A DNA stretch of 27,193 nucleotides from Phil1 sp964546125 (GTDB lineage: Bacteria; Bacillota; Clostridia; Christensenellales; CAG-138). The position numbers were made by a program, and so were the translations under genes. The stretch covers positions 1-27,193 of the forward strand of contig CAZJIS010000023.1 in the NCBI GenBank assembly GCA_964546125.1, in the 5' to 3' direction. Position 1 is the first letter of the stretch, and each line of letters starts with the position of its first letter. Shown here piece by piece: positions 1-6,755 of this stretch. The notes below the pieces were generated by a model. That model did not search any database. It was not told the origin of the DNA and saw only the letters and a list, made by a program, of their open reading frames with translations.

Positions 1-2
1 CA

Positions 3-272
3 GCCGTGAACTTGGGAATCGGCCTCGCGCGGCAAGGGAAAAAGGTACTGCTCATCGACGCCGATGCGCAGGGAAACCTGACGGATTCCCTCGGCTGGAA
101 CGAGCCGGACAAGTTGTCCGTTTCTCTTTCCACGATCATGACCAAGGTAATCATGGACGAACCCCTACCCATCCCCCCGGATGAAGGCATCCTGCACCAC
201 GCAGAGGGCGTTGACCTCATGCCCGCAAACATCGAGCTTTCCGCTATGGAGGTATCCCTTGTAAACGTATGA
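3..272 (+). pseudogene. ParA-family ATPase fragment (cut by window start and by a deletion)
   Basis: This reads as the N-terminal part of a ParA/Soj ATPase of the plasmid/ICE partition type. The window opens just after the expected Walker A lysine region, and the readable frame starts AVNLGIGLARQGKKVLLIDADAQG, with the DADAQGN Walker A' motif near the beginning. The protein continues normally up to ELSAMEVSLVN and then stops at a TGA at 270-272, far short of the 250-280 residues usual in the family. Directly after the break the DNA turns into VirB4-like coding sequence in another frame, so a deletion junction lies at about 255-270. ParA and VirB4 both occur in Firmicute conjugative elements, which supports a decayed ICE. 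The part before base 3 is outside the window. Confidence 0.8.
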
Positions 273-691
273 TGTTCGGCCTCGTGACGCTCGTTCATAT
301 TGCCGACAGCAGGGAGCAGCTTGACCGGGATACCGAAACGCTGTTGGCGGTTGGCAGAAAGCACCTTTGCCAACTTGTGGCGTTGAAGTATCAGCAGATG
401 GACGGCCCCAATACCGCGCTGCCCTACGGCCTGCGCAAGATCAATGCCATGCGAACGCTCACGACGGAATCGACCGCGGTGCTCATGCCGTTCCGCGCGC
501 GTGAAATCATGGACATCGGCGGGGTGTACTGCGGCGTCAACGCCATCAGCCGAAATCTCATTATCGCCGACAGGAAGCAGTTGATCAACGGCAACGGCTT
601 CATCTTGGGGGTATCCGGAAGCGGCAAATACAGGAAATATCAGGATAAATGTAGATGCAGCGGCCAATATTTGTTATATTGGTCGCTGTAA
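269..691 (+). pseudogene. VirB4/TraE-type conjugation ATPase fragment ending at its Walker A motif
   Basis: The 140-residue frame matches the middle of a conjugal-transfer VirB4-like ATPase of ICEs. It has the typical stretch LTTESTAVLMPFRA, then GVNAISRNLII and the nucleotide-binding motif GNGFILGVSGSGK at about residues 110-122. Right after the Walker A lysine the family resemblance ends, and about 18 unrelated residues lead to a stop. A full VirB4 has roughly 600-800 residues, so both ends are missing: the ATPase core after Walker A and the N-terminal half. The start is an accident of the junction with the ParA fragment (ATG overlaps its TGA). No function is expected. Confidence 0.82.
658..688. 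repeat. 13-bp inverted repeat (hairpin) at the right edge of the VirB4 scrap
   Basis: Arms at 658-670 and 676-688 pair over 13 positions with one G-U in the RNA, and the loop is TTGTT. No U-run follows on the plus strand, so it is not a standard terminator. It lies exactly where the VirB4 similarity ends and just before a -10-like box. It may be a relic of a terminator or of an element end. Confidence 0.6.
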
Positions 692-1027
692 CTATTTCTG
701 CTCATGGTATAATGGGTGCAATGGAACGGCGAAAGAAGCTCAAAATCTTGCACTATGAGGACGGAGCCAGCAGATGTAAGCGTTACGGCGGGCAATTCAG
801 CGCCTTGGAGTTCCCGGTATTATTCGGAGATGTTTGACTCTACCCAGGAAAACATTGGGTTAGGCGGCGGCGCCGCCTCTCGGACGGAGGTGTGGCGGAC
901 GAATTCGTGCCTGCAATATTTCATCGGGCTTACGGAGTTCGCGTATGTCTCGATTTGGAGATTTGCGCAGTAGACCTGAACTAAGATGCATTAGTGCTCA
1001 CATGAATCAATATTATTGGCGGTAACT
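692..1027. other. Intergenic stretch without a recognisable gene
   Basis: Two overlapping small frames (655-837 and 716-973) cross this stretch, but neither resembles a family I know, and their coding texture is poor. There is an extended -10 box TGGTATAAT at 705-713 without a clear -35 and an 8-bp perfect inverted repeat at 862-878. The sequence is probably mixed debris from the decayed element plus the upstream region of the response regulator. No clear promoter for that regulator could be picked out. Confidence 0.5.
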
Positions 1028-1693
1028 ATGGATAAAAAAATACTGGTTGTTGAAGATCATGCGGACATTCTGGAAATATTGAATGAGTTCCTCCGTGCCG
1101 CGGGGTATGGCGTCGTTACGGCGGCAGACGGTTTGGATGGTTGGAAGCGCTTTGAATCCGATTCATTTGATCTTGCCATTTTGGATATCATGATGCCAAA
1201 ATTGGACGGTTATTCCCTATGCAAGAGGATCAGGCAGGTTTCGTATATACCAATCATCATGCTGACAGCTCTGGATTCCGAACACGATCAAATGCGCGGC
1301 TACGAATTGGAAATAGACGATTATGTCACAAAGCCGTTTTCCGCGAAGCTGCTGCTCAAGCGGATTGAAGCGATTTTCCGCAGGGAGGAGCATAATAAGG
1401 CGGACAAGGCAAGTTATACATTCGGAGAAATCCGGCTGTATTGCGACCAATTTAAAGCTTTTGTTGATGATCGTGAAGTTTGCCTGACTGCCAAAGAATT
1501 TAAGCTGCTTCGTTTTTTTATAGAGAACAAGGGGCTGGTTTTCAGCCGCGACCTGCTTTTGGATCGCCTCTGGGGCATGGACTTTTACGGCGATGCGCGT
1601 ATCGTTGACACGCATATAAAGAATTTGCGCTCAAAACTGGGTGTGGACTATATTAAAACCATACGAGGGGTGGGGTATAAACTTGAGGCATAA
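1028..1693 (+). CDS. OmpR/PhoB-family response regulator (VanR-like)
   Basis: A two-component response regulator that receives phosphate from a sensor kinase and binds DNA. The 221-residue protein has a receiver domain (about 1-115) with the acidic pair E9-D10, phosphoacceptor D53 in LAILDIMMPK, T80 and K102 in VTKPF. A winged-helix DNA-binding domain follows (about 130-221), with the typical LTAKEFKLL and IRGVGYKLE ends. I chose ATG 1028 over the in-frame TTG at 1016 because it puts the aspartate at the family-standard position and GGCGG lies just upstream. Its stop overlaps the start of a histidine kinase gene by 11 bp, the usual coupling. That kinase is truncated, so this regulator is probably an orphan. 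The VanR-like label rests on overall feel, not on a search. Confidence 0.9.
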   Translation: MDKKILVVEDHADILEILNEFLRAAGYGVVTAADGLDGWKRFESDSFDLAILDIMMPKLDGYSLCKRIRQVSYIPIIMLTALDSEHDQMRGYELEIDDYVTKPFSAKLLLKRIEAIFRREEHNKADKASYTFGEIRLYCDQFKAFVDDREVCLTAKEFKLLRFFIENKGLVFSRDLLLDRLWGMDFYGDARIVDTHIKNLRSKLGVDYIKTIRGVGYKLEA

Positions 1694-2006
1694 TCGTTTT
1701 GGAATCACATTCAAAACATTCCGCATCTCTTTAATATTGCTGATTGTTTCCGCAACATTCATCTACCTCGCCGTTTGCTTTATCATGCCCAAACTTTATT
1801 ACCGCGAAAAGGTAGCGTCCGCCGAAAAAGAGGTTGAAATTCTTATAAGCAATGCCGCAAAAACGCCGAAATCTGAATTGAAAAATTTGTTTGGCGGCTA
1901 TCTGCTCCGCAGCGATATTATTCCGATGATCATCGACAAGAACGGAAGCGTTCTTTATCGCGGAGGAATTAAACCGCCTCTGCGTTCTGTCGCCGCTGGC
2001 GTATAA
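1683..2006 (+). pseudogene. Sensor histidine kinase, N-terminal remnant
   Basis: The frame begins at TTG 1683, overlapping the response-regulator stop, and runs 107 residues. It shows one transmembrane helix (about residues 11-33, ISLILLIVSATFIYLAV) followed by an extracytoplasmic sensor piece ending at YRGGIKPPL. A second membrane helix, HAMP, the H-box and the ATP-binding domain are all absent. At about 1980 the sequence changes to serine-recombinase coding sequence in another frame, which ends the kinase at a TAA. Without a catalytic core it cannot phosphorylate the regulator. It is the partner gene broken by insertion or deletion, consistent with the debris around it. Confidence 0.8.
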
Positions 2007-2130
2007 GAAAAATCACGGCCTGCCATGTGCCAAAGGCGGCTACACCGACAAGACGGACTGCAAATGGTCTGCCACAACGGTAATCCGTATCCTTAAAGAC
2101 GAAACCTATACCGGCGTTCTGGTGCAGCCC
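1984..2130 (+). pseudogene. Large serine recombinase scrap
   Basis: Reading the frame that contains codons for LAYKKNHGLPCAKGGYTD gives a segment continuing through WSATTVIRILKDETYTGVLVQ. This is the pattern of the recombinase domain of large serine integrases from Firmicute conjugative and phage elements (typically W-x-TI-x-x-IL-x-N-x-x-Y-x-G). Only about 49 codons are recognisable. The catalytic serine domain and the C-terminal part are missing. Similarity fades after about 2130, although the frame stays open to 2355. It interrupts the histidine kinase gene and could mark the integration module of the former element. Confidence 0.65.
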
Positions 2131-2425
2131 TTTAGCAAGCCCTTCGCCCGCAACGCCCGCGCCAGGGTCACCTTCGCCGAGCGCAACGCCGAACAACTCG
2201 TTTGTGCTGCCCTCGTTTTCCGCCCCAATCATTTCAGTGCCGCCGTTTTCCTTTATTCCGGTACCCACTCCGACACCCACGCCCCGCCCGATCGGATAGT
2301 TCTGCCGCGGCACCCCTGCCGGGCCCGGGCGCCGTCCCAAATGGGGGTGCGGTGATCGACTTTAGGGAAAGGCCCATTTATAAAAGAGTATGCCTCAGCC
2401 GTCGGCCGCGCGGGAACATTAGCCG
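2131..2425. other. Unassigned stretch after the recombinase scrap
   Basis: Frames remain open here on both strands, but the translations are proline/alanine/arginine-rich and do not resemble a family. I see no promoter, terminator or RNA gene that I would defend. It is probably scrambled element DNA. Confidence 0.4.
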
Positions 2426-2704
2426 GCGCGGCGGTTGGAATGATAACTATCCCAACCGCCGCACCGCTGCGCCGCCTTTAGCGATATAGAATTTTCCTCA
2501 CGGTTTCGTCTGAAAGGCCATATTCCTCACAGAGCGCATCCAGCGGAACGTTAAGATGGAAATACTTGTGCCTGATCTCCTCGTTCCTTTGTTCGTAAAA
2601 ATGCCGCGCCCCGGTGCCCGCACCCCACTTTTTTCTGCCCCGGTTAGAAGGCACATAGAGAATCTCCCCGGAAGCATATTTTTGGAGTTCCTTAAGCAAT
2701 TCAT
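2426..2704. repeat. Direct repeat, copy 1 (279 bp, partner at 3640-3918)
   Basis: This block aligns without gaps to 3640-3918 at a constant offset of 1214 bp. I count about 15 mismatches by eye, mostly transitions and clustered in the left two thirds. Similarity starts at GCGCGGCG and ends at GCAATTCAT, with unrelated sequence outside. It carries the C-terminal 70-odd codons of a CD3324-family gene on the minus strand plus about 50 bp beyond its stop codon. Confidence 0.92.
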
Positions 2705-2867
2705 ATCGTGCCACGGCACAAATATGGGCCTTGGATGCCATAAACCATAAAACGAAGCTTTGTTGCTTTATGCCCAAATCGGAGCAAGTCGCCAAATCCT
2801 TGCCTGACTCAGGTATCATCTGTTGTTTTCTATGAACGCAGATGCTATGATGTAAGTGATATTTCAA
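2478..2867 (-). pseudogene. CD3324-family gene, truncated copy with foreign N-terminus
   Basis: The C-terminal part, from ELLKELQKYASGEILYVP to SDETVRKILYR, is nearly identical to the intact gene at 3692-3952. It keeps the Mor/CD3324-type helix-turn-helix (LDALCEEYGLSDETVRKIL). Upstream of the repeat edge at 2704 the homologous N-terminus (MKYRNASEILPD in the intact copy) is gone. It is replaced by unrelated residues that could start at several positions up to 2867. Expression is doubtful, since I see no good ribosome binding site. It is most likely a duplicate that lost its start, although an in-frame fusion protein cannot be excluded. Confidence 0.7.
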
Positions 2868-3096
2868 GCGTTGGTTCGCGCTGGATCATAAGCGGGCTCC
2901 GGGCCGCTTTAATGTGAGGAACAGTAAAATGTTTTGGTGTTGCTGTACGGATTTGCTGTAAGGATGCGTTTCTTCAGTTCGCACGGATTGAGGCAATGCA
3001 GCCTTTATCTGTGCGGCTAAGAATTCATTTTCATGAAAAGCCGCTCATTCTATATATGGGATAGCGGCTTTTATTTATTTAAAAAGGAGAAAGAAG
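2705..3096. promoter_or_regulatory. Leader region of the broken cysS, with stacked hairpins
   Basis: No gene is recognised here. Three hairpins lie in the right part: AAGCGG/CCGCTT near 2889-2911; a two-tier stem with arms 2981-2988/3007-3014 and 2991-2994/3001-3004 around a six-base loop; and an intrinsic terminator at 3036-3072. A good ribosome binding site, AAGGAG, then precedes the ATG at 3097. The arrangement resembles an attenuated leader, but I could not find a T-box AGGGUGGNACCGCG-type sequence, so I do not assign a class. Confidence 0.45.
3036..3080 (+). terminator. Intrinsic terminator upstream of the cysS remnant
   Basis: Perfect 10-bp arms AAAAGCCGCT (3036-3045) and AGCGGCTTTT (3063-3072) are followed by TATTTATTT. 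It stands 25 bp before the cysS start codon, so it either ends upstream transcription or acts as an attenuator for cysS. Confidence 0.8.
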
Positions 3097-3371
3097 ATGG
3101 CTGCAAACATTTCGTTCTATAACACGAGCAGTAAAACAATAGAGGCGTTTATGCCCTATGAGGAGGCAAAAGTAACGCTTTATACCTGCGGCCCTACCGT
3201 ATACGACTTCGCGCATATGTTTCAGATAAAATTGCACAGCGCACCAATGCCAAAAGGAATAAGGATTATGCTTTGGCTGACGCGATTCGCAACAAGCTTA
3301 TGGCCGAGGGGATTTTATTGAAGGACACAAAGGAAGGAACGGATTGGATCTTCCAGGGTGAGCATAAGTAA
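3097..3371 (+). pseudogene. cysS: Cysteinyl-tRNA synthetase gene with its central part deleted
   Basis: CysRS charges tRNA-Cys. The first ~41 codons read MAANISFYNTSSKTIEAF through YTCGPTVYDFAH, which is the CysRS N-terminus including the zinc-ligand Cys of CGPTVYD and the beginning of the HIGH region. At about 3218 the frame changes. In the new frame the extreme C-terminus of the enzyme follows: KRNKDYALADAIRNKL, then AEGILLKDTKEGTDWIF, ending at TAA 3369-3371. About 370 of the usual ~460 residues are missing, including the KMSKS loop and the anticodon-binding core. The start has a strong AAGGAG ribosome binding site and a terminator-bearing leader, so the 5' end looks as in a once-functional gene. 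A working cysS must exist elsewhere in the genome. Confidence 0.88.
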
Positions 3372-3611
3372 AACGACAGCGCGGCGCCCAAAACCGGCGA
3401 ATATCTTACCGCCCTCACCGCCATGGAAACAGATTACGGAATGCTCTATATCCCAAAGTATGAGATGAAGGGCTTGCCGGGCGTGATATTCGAGGTGAAG
3501 GACGCCTCCAGCGTGGTGGCCACAACCATTACAACGGACAGGAACGGCGTGGCGGAAAATAACGATATGATGGCCTGTTCCCTGATTGGCATTCCGCTTA
3601 TAGCTATATGA
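3372..3611 (+). pseudogene. Cna-B/SpaA-type surface protein scrap
   Basis: The frame immediately following the cysS stop reads APKTGEYLTALTAMETDYG, then LPGVIFEVKDAS, a TTITTDRNGVAE turn and a premature stop. The LPG-x-x-FE-x-x-D pattern with a repeated T-D-x-x-G is typical of Cna-B/SpaA immunoglobulin-like modules in sortase-anchored proteins, which Firmicute ICEs often carry. Only part of one module is present. There is no signal peptide, no LPxTG anchor and no usable start (ATG 3423 is internal). It is a remnant. Confidence 0.6.
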
Positions 3612-3639
3612 TAAAATATCTAAACGAAGACTGGACGGA

Positions 3640-3918
3640 GCGCGGCGTTTGGGATGATGACTATCCCAACCGCCGCACCGCTGCGACGCCTTCAGCGATA
3701 TAGAATTTTCCTCACGGTTTCGTCTGAAAGGCCGTATTCCTCGCAGAGCGCGTCCAGCGGCACGTTAAGATGAAAATACTTGTGCCGGATCTCCTCGTTC
3801 CTCTGCTCGTAAAAATGCCGCGCCCCGGTGTCCGCACCCCACTTCTTTCTGCCCCGGTTAGAAGGCACATAGAGAATCTCCCCGGAAGCATATTTTTGGA
3901 GTTCCTTAAGCAATTCAT
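3640..3918. repeat. Direct repeat, copy 2 (279 bp, partner at 2426-2704)
   Basis: Ungapped partner of the block at 2426-2704. This copy contains the body of the intact CD3324-family gene and looks like the parent. The right edge at 3918 falls inside the coding region, after which only this copy continues into the gene's own N-terminus. Confidence 0.92.
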
Positions 3919-3952
3919 CCGGCAGGATCTCCGAAGCGTTTCGATATTTCAT
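3692..3952 (-). CDS. CD3324-family (Mor-like) small DNA-binding protein
   Basis: An 86-residue protein beginning MKYRNASEILPDELLKE. It has the family pattern QKYASGEILYVP and a basic NRGRKKWG segment, then YEQRNEEIRHKYF and a C-terminal helix-turn-helix (about residues 62-84, LDALCEEYGLSDETVRKILY). Length and layout match the CD3324 family, related to the DNA-binding part of the phage Mor activator, commonly found as single small genes in Clostridia. Its role is unknown; DNA binding is inferred from the fold. The start at 3952 lies 41 bp after the stop of the upstream minus-strand gene, so the two may be co-transcribed. A near-identical truncated copy lies at 2478. Confidence 0.8.
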   Translation of the reverse strand: MKYRNASEILPDELLKELQKYASGEILYVPSNRGRKKWGADTGARHFYEQRNEEIRHKYFHLNVPLDALCEEYGLSDETVRKILYR

Positions 3953-3993
3953 TCGCCCCGCCTTCCTTTCCTCTTTCCTCCCGCGCTAGGCCA

Positions 3994-5031
3994 TCAGTTG
4001 GCGCAAAGGAACGCCTCCAGCGTTTCATAACGCTTGATCGCAATGCCCTGCCCTTCGACCACCGAAACGACCGCGCGCTCCAGCTCGGCGGCGCGGCGCG
4101 AAAGCGGTTCAAGGTCGAGCGAATCGAAGCTGCCCAGCAGGTCCATCTCGCCAAGGCCGAACTCCTCCCCCACGATGTTCAATTCATTTTGCAGGTAGCA
4201 GGCATCCCGAAAAGCGGAATCCGCATCCCCTGCCGTGCAATAATAAAAGATCCTGTTCCATGTCGTGCGCAGTTCCTGATACCAATCGGCAAGCCAATCG
4301 TAATTCGGCAGCTTTCCCCCGCCTGTGTGCTCCGGCTTGCTTGCGGCGATGAATTGCCTTGCGGAGGCGATTAGCAAATGCGCAAGGCTTTTGAGCTCGC
4401 CGATCGTCCCCGCATCGAGGATCGCCCGATAATAGTCTAAAAACCGATCGGGCAGGCTCTTCCATTTTGAAAGTTCACCGACGACGCCAAGCGTATACTC
4501 CCTTTCGAACGTTCCGTTCAGACAGCCGACCGAAACCCTCAAAAACGCATGGATGTACCCCGCGAGGCAGCGGACTTTATACATGCGCTCTTCGAACATC
4601 ATCGTTCGGTAGAGGTCCATCGCCACATCCAGATTCTCAAGCGCCTTTTGATAGGCGAATGCGGGATCGGCGAGGTTGTCAAAAAGCTTTTGCCGCAGGG
4701 CCTCAAAGCGTTTTTCATCCTCTTTGGAGCGAGCGTAGAGGATCTTGGCGTTTCCGAGGCACTGCGTAGCCAGATCCCCCAGGTTGGCAGTGCGTTCGGT
4801 CCGCTCCCACGAACGCGGATAGAGGTCGTTGCCGACTCCGCCGATGATAAACGTTTGTGCGAGCTCATTGCCGCGCTCTGTGGCGGGGACAAAATAGTCA
4901 AACGGTTCGCCATGGCCGTCGCCATTGACCGAAGCGCCTTCCACTGCGACGAGCAGCGCAATATCTTCGGGATATTCGGTTTTGATCTTATCGACGACCC
5001 ATTCCGTGAGCCGGTTCGCCGTATCTTTCAT
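3994..5031 (-). CDS. Nucleotidyltransferase-like protein, degenerate active site
   Basis: A 345-residue soluble protein. The N-terminus (about residues 20-55: IALLVAVEGASVNGDGHGEPFDYFVP) has the shape of a minimal nucleotidyltransferase (GS-x-x-x-G...D-x-D). Relatives I recall from Clostridia read like GSYVNGT..SDVDFYFIP, followed, as here, by TERG, TFII, a glycine-rich turn and a P-x-SWER. The rest is a long helical region. In this copy the G-S is G-A and the first Asp of D-x-D is replaced (EPFDYF), so catalysis is doubtful. The start has a GGTGG ribosome binding site. A plausible promoter lies upstream. The substrate of the family is unknown to me. Confidence 0.65.
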   Translation of the reverse strand: MKDTANRLTEWVVDKIKTEYPEDIALLVAVEGASVNGDGHGEPFDYFVPATERGNELAQTFIIGGVGNDLYPRSWERTERTANLGDLATQCLGNAKILYARSKEDEKRFEALRQKLFDNLADPAFAYQKALENLDVAMDLYRTMMFEERMYKVRCLAGYIHAFLRVSVGCLNGTFEREYTLGVVGELSKWKSLPDRFLDYYRAILDAGTIGELKSLAHLLIASARQFIAASKPEHTGGGKLPNYDWLADWYQELRTTWNRIFYYCTAGDADSAFRDACYLQNELNIVGEEFGLGEMDLLGSFDSLDLEPLSRRAAELERAVVSVVEGQGIAIKRYETLEAFLCAN

Positions 5032-5129
5032 ATTAAAACCACCTTTACGTTTTTATTTTTGCGGCCGCGCCTCCCTTTGGGGCGTTTTCATCATACCGTT
5101 TGGGAAGGCCCCCTGCAAGGCCGACATTG

Positions 5130-5159
5130 ATTATAAAACGTTTGCCCCGCGCGCCGCAA
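5130..5159 (-). promoter_or_regulatory. Probable promoter of the nucleotidyltransferase-like gene
   Basis: On the minus strand a perfect TATAAT (5130-5135) is preceded, with an 18-nt spacer, by TTGCGG (5154-5159). It lies ~100 bp upstream of the gene's ATG and directly after the terminator of the liv operon, so the gene probably has its own transcript. Confidence 0.5.
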
Positions 5160-5186
5160 AAGGGCCGCCCTTTTCAGAGCGGCCCC
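5158..5186 (-). terminator. Terminator of the liv operon
   Basis: On the minus strand, arms GGGCCGC (5179-5185) and GCGGCCC (5162-5168) enclose a 10-nt loop and are followed by TTTT. It begins 20 bp after the livF stop. Confidence 0.8.
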
Positions 5187-5205
5187 TGGGCAAAGCTGGT
5201 TTTTT

Positions 5206-5916
5206 TCATGTGCCGAGGTAAGCTTTGCGCACGTCGTCGTTTTGCAAAAGCTCCCGCCCGGGGCCCTGCATGATAACGCGCCCGGTTTCGAGCACATAGC
5301 CCGTGTGGGCGTGTGTCAGCGCCATGTTCGCGTTCTGCTCGATGAGCAAGATCGTCACGCCGCGCCTGTTGATCTCGCGGATGATATCAAAAATATCGCG
5401 CACGATCAGCGGCGCAAGGCCGAGCGAGGGTTCGTCCATCATGATGAGCTTCGGGCGGCTCATGAGCGCGCGGCCCACGGCGAGCATCTGCTGTTCGCCG
5501 CCCGAGAGCGTGCCGCCCGCCTGCCAGGCGCGTTCCTTGAGGCGCGGAAAAAGCTCATAGACCCAGTTGAGGTCGGGGGTGAGATCGTCGTTTCGCATAT
5601 AAGCGCCGATGCGAAGGTTCTCGCTCACGGTAAGATCCGCAAAAATGCGCCGTCCCTCCGGCACGAGGGTGATGCCCCGCTTGACGATCGCGGTCGTGTC
5701 GCGCCCGAAGATATTCTCGCCTTCGAAGCAGATCGAGCCCGATTTGGGCTTCACGAGGCCCGCAATCGCGCGCAGCGTCGAGCTTTTGCCCGCGCCGTTG
5801 GCGCCTATGAGGGTCACAATATCGCCCCGCGGCACATCGAAGCTGACGTTTTTGACCGCCTCGATCCCGCCGTAACCGACGCAAAGGTCGCGGATGCTCA
5901 AAATCATCTCTTCCAT
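5206..5916 (-). CDS. livF: Branched-chain amino-acid ABC transporter, ATPase LivF
   Basis: One of the two cytoplasmic ATPases that power the importer. It has 236 residues, usual for LivF. The start is ATG 5916, which shares its first base with the livG stop (TGATG). The longer frame upstream is only an overlap with livG. Motifs in order: Walker A GANGAGKSS (about 38-46), Q-loop region around LVPEGRRIFADLTVSENL (typical of LivF), signature LSGGEQQML, Walker B LIMMDEPSLGLAP, and H-loop LLIEQNANMAL. It is the last gene of the five-gene operon and is followed by a terminator. It should pair with LivG as an asymmetric heterodimer under LivH/LivM. The specificity for leucine, isoleucine and valine is inferred from the family; HAAT-family relatives can carry amides, urea or other amino acids. 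Confidence 0.93.
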   Translation of the reverse strand: MEEMILSIRDLCVGYGGIEAVKNVSFDVPRGDIVTLIGANGAGKSSTLRAIAGLVKPKSGSICFEGENIFGRDTTAIVKRGITLVPEGRRIFADLTVSENLRIGAYMRNDDLTPDLNWVYELFPRLKERAWQAGGTLSGGEQQMLAVGRALMSRPKLIMMDEPSLGLAPLIVRDIFDIIREINRRGVTILLIEQNANMALTHAHTGYVLETGRVIMQGPGRELLQNDDVRKAYLGT

Positions 5917-6755
5917 CAGCTCACCCCCAGATAGGCGTTGATTACGCGCGAATCCGCCTGCACGAGGGCGGGCGTGCCCGCGCAGATGAGCCTGCCGAAA
6001 TCGATGACGTAAATGCGCTCGCAAAATTGCATTACAAGGTCCATATGATGCTCGATCATGAAGATCGTGAGGCCGTATTTTTCTTTGATCTGCACGATAA
6101 ACCGGCCAAGTTCCTGCGTTTCCTGCGGGTTCATGCCCGCGGCCGGTTCGTCGAGCAGCAAGAGGGAGGGCTCGGTCGCCAACGCCCTTGCAATCTCAAG
6201 CCTTCGCTGCAACCCGTAGGGCAGGCTCACGGCGAGGTCGTTTGCATATTGCAAAAGGTTTTGCTCGAGAAGAAGCGCCTCGGTTTCCTCGCGCATGCGC
6301 CTCTCCTGCGCGTGGGAAAGGCGAAGCGTCGCCGTAAATACATTGTGCCGGGCGCGCATGTGCTTGGCGGTGAGCACATTGTCAAACACCGTCATGCTCT
6401 TCCAGAGGCGGATATTCTGAAACGTGCGCGCGATGCCAAGCTTCGTGACCTGATCCGGCGTGGGGGCGAGCGCACGCACGCCTTGGAAAACATCCGCCCC
6501 TTCGCCCGCGTAGAGCTTTTTCATCTTGCCGCGCGGGTGGTTCATGACGATGGGCTTGCCATTGAAGCTGATGCGGCCGTTGGTCGGCTCGTATACGCCC
6601 GTGATGCAGTTGAAGGCCGTGGTCTTCCCCGCGCCGTTGGGGCCGATGAGCGCGATGATCTCGCCGCGGTTGACCTCGAGCGAAAGATCGTTAACGGCCA
6701 GCACGCCGCCAAATTGCATGGAAACATGTTCAAGGCGCAAAACGTTTTCAGGCAT
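5916..6755 (-). CDS. livG: Branched-chain amino-acid ABC transporter, ATPase LivG
   Basis: The second ATPase of the importer, 279 residues. Walker A is GPNGAGKTT (about 38-46). The LivG hallmark RTFQNIRLWKSMTVFDNVL is present, then the signature (here LPYGLQRRLEIARAL, a family-normal variant of LSGGQ), Walker B LLLLDEPAAGMNP, and H-loop FMIEHHMDLVM. Compared with LivG from other bacteria there is a ~25-residue insert around residues 75-100 (KLYAGEGADVFQGVRALAPT), between the first strand layer and the Q-loop. ATG 6755 overlaps the livM end by 8 bp, and a GGGGGGGAA ribosome binding site lies just before it. Confidence 0.93.
   Translation of the reverse strand: MPENVLRLEHVSMQFGGVLAVNDLSLEVNRGEIIALIGPNGAGKTTAFNCITGVYEPTNGRISFNGKPIVMNHPRGKMKKLYAGEGADVFQGVRALAPTPDQVTKLGIARTFQNIRLWKSMTVFDNVLTAKHMRARHNVFTATLRLSHAQERRMREETEALLLEQNLLQYANDLAVSLPYGLQRRLEIARALATEPSLLLLDEPAAGMNPQETQELGRFIVQIKEKYGLTIFMIEHHMDLVMQFCERIYVIDFGRLICAGTPALVQADSRVINAYLGVS

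Noticed and set aside
655..973. Small plus-strand frames after the VirB4 scrap as real genes
   Set aside because: They overlap each other in different frames, show no RBS that stands out and no family resemblance.
2705..3096. T-box riboswitch upstream of the cysS remnant
   Set aside because: A terminator and helices are present, but the conserved T-box bulge sequence and a UGC specifier context could not be found.
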